Shown here: in pieces, positions 63,949 to 64,000 of the stretch
Position numbering within the stretch: position 1 is the first letter of the stretch
How the letters are laid out: each line of letters starts with the position of its first letter
Source of the DNA: Chryseobacterium aquaeductus
Lineage (GTDB): Bacteria; Bacteroidota; Bacteroidia; Flavobacteriales; Weeksellaceae
Assembly (NCBI RefSeq): GCF_905175375.1
Contig: NZ_CAJIMS010000001.1
Coordinates: 3,038,001-3,102,000 of the forward strand
Reading direction: 5' to 3'
DNA: 64,000 nucleotides
The notes under the pieces: generated by a model
The model's input: only the letters and a program-made list of their open reading frames with translations
Database searches by the model: none
Told to the model about the DNA's origin: nothing
Program-made: the position numbers and the translations under genes

Positions 63949-64000
63949 TTATAGACTTCCTTTTGTAGAAGGTAAATTATAGTTTTCATCGGTCTGATTG
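63949..64000 (-). CDS. hisB: Histidinol-phosphatase / imidazoleglycerol-phosphate dehydratase, C-terminal end
   Basis: Sixteen codons before the TAA at 63949-63951 read NQTDENYNLPSTKGSL, the conserved end of HisB (usually LPSTKGxL). The rest lies beyond the right edge. Its place directly upstream of hisH completes the order hisB-hisH-hisA-hisF-hisIE. Whether the gene carries the N-terminal phosphatase domain cannot be seen. Confidence 0.85.
   Translation of the reverse strand, partial: NQTDENYNLPSTKGSL

Overview
The window looks like chromosome of a low-GC member of the Flavobacteriia, most like Chryseobacterium or a close Weeksellaceae relative. The evidence is: -7 elements of the Bacteroidetes type (TAnnTTTG) upstream of many genes; several secreted proteins ending in a type IX secretion (T9SS) sorting domain; bacillithiol-type thiol genes; a bacterial ligase-associated DNA repair cluster; frequent non-ATG starts; and the gene order thrS-infC-rpmI-rplT. 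Genus assignment is from family resemblance only.

Layout. 1-6.8 kb (minus strand): tail of an RND-type efflux operon (TolC-like protein, then a truncated HlyD-like adaptor leaving the window), a PAP2 phosphatase, an LtaS-like sulfatase-fold membrane protein overlapping a diacylglycerol kinase, and a two-component pair. 6.9-10.8 kb: a minimal Tn3-family transposon (divergent resolvase and transposase) whose right end abuts a 5'-truncated gene resembling type VI secretion TssK; no left inverted repeat is visible. 11.3-19.6 kb: DtxR-type regulator, threonine-aldolase-like enzyme, lipoproteins and exported proteins, an SDR, a NUDIX-type regulator, and two gene graveyards (14.3-14.75 and 19.0-19.6 kb) holding remnants of an HTH protein, a frameshifted small gene, a chloramphenicol-acetyltransferase-like gene and an old-yellow-enzyme-like gene. 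19.6-25.6 kb: a complete four-gene ligase-associated DNA damage cluster (exonuclease, ATP-dependent ligase, DEXH helicase, PdeM phosphoesterase), split by an inverted-repeat element.

25.6-31.5 kb: three Crp/Fnr regulators, an SDR, a stress-protein-26-like flavin-fold protein, and an overlapping operon bstA-like / DUF1569 / ytxJ-like / crp that suggests bacillithiol metabolism. 31.6-40.3 kb: DEAD-box helicase, nicotinamidase, RsuA/RluB-type pseudouridine synthase, aroB, an outer-membrane beta-barrel protein, purC-purF. 39.6-41 kb: a SatD-like HTH protein with a DUF3307 membrane protein, preceded by three dyad sites spaced exactly 29 bp and overlapping a clear promoter; this is the most striking regulatory signal in the window.

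41-56 kb: T9SS-secreted endonuclease I and reprolysin-type metalloprotease, acyl-CoA dehydrogenase, DinB protein, MazG-like hydrolase, a thioredoxin-like/DUF4230 pair, and a secreted 1226-residue collagen-like, beta-helix, coiled-coil protein with long internal repeats, next to a TPR-AraC regulator. 56-60 kb: thrS-infC-rpmI-rplT, with infC apparently starting at AUA. 60-64 kb: an M28 peptidase and the 3' part of the histidine operon (hisB partial, hisH, hisA, hisF, hisIE). I saw no rRNA, convincing tRNA, CRISPR array or prophage.
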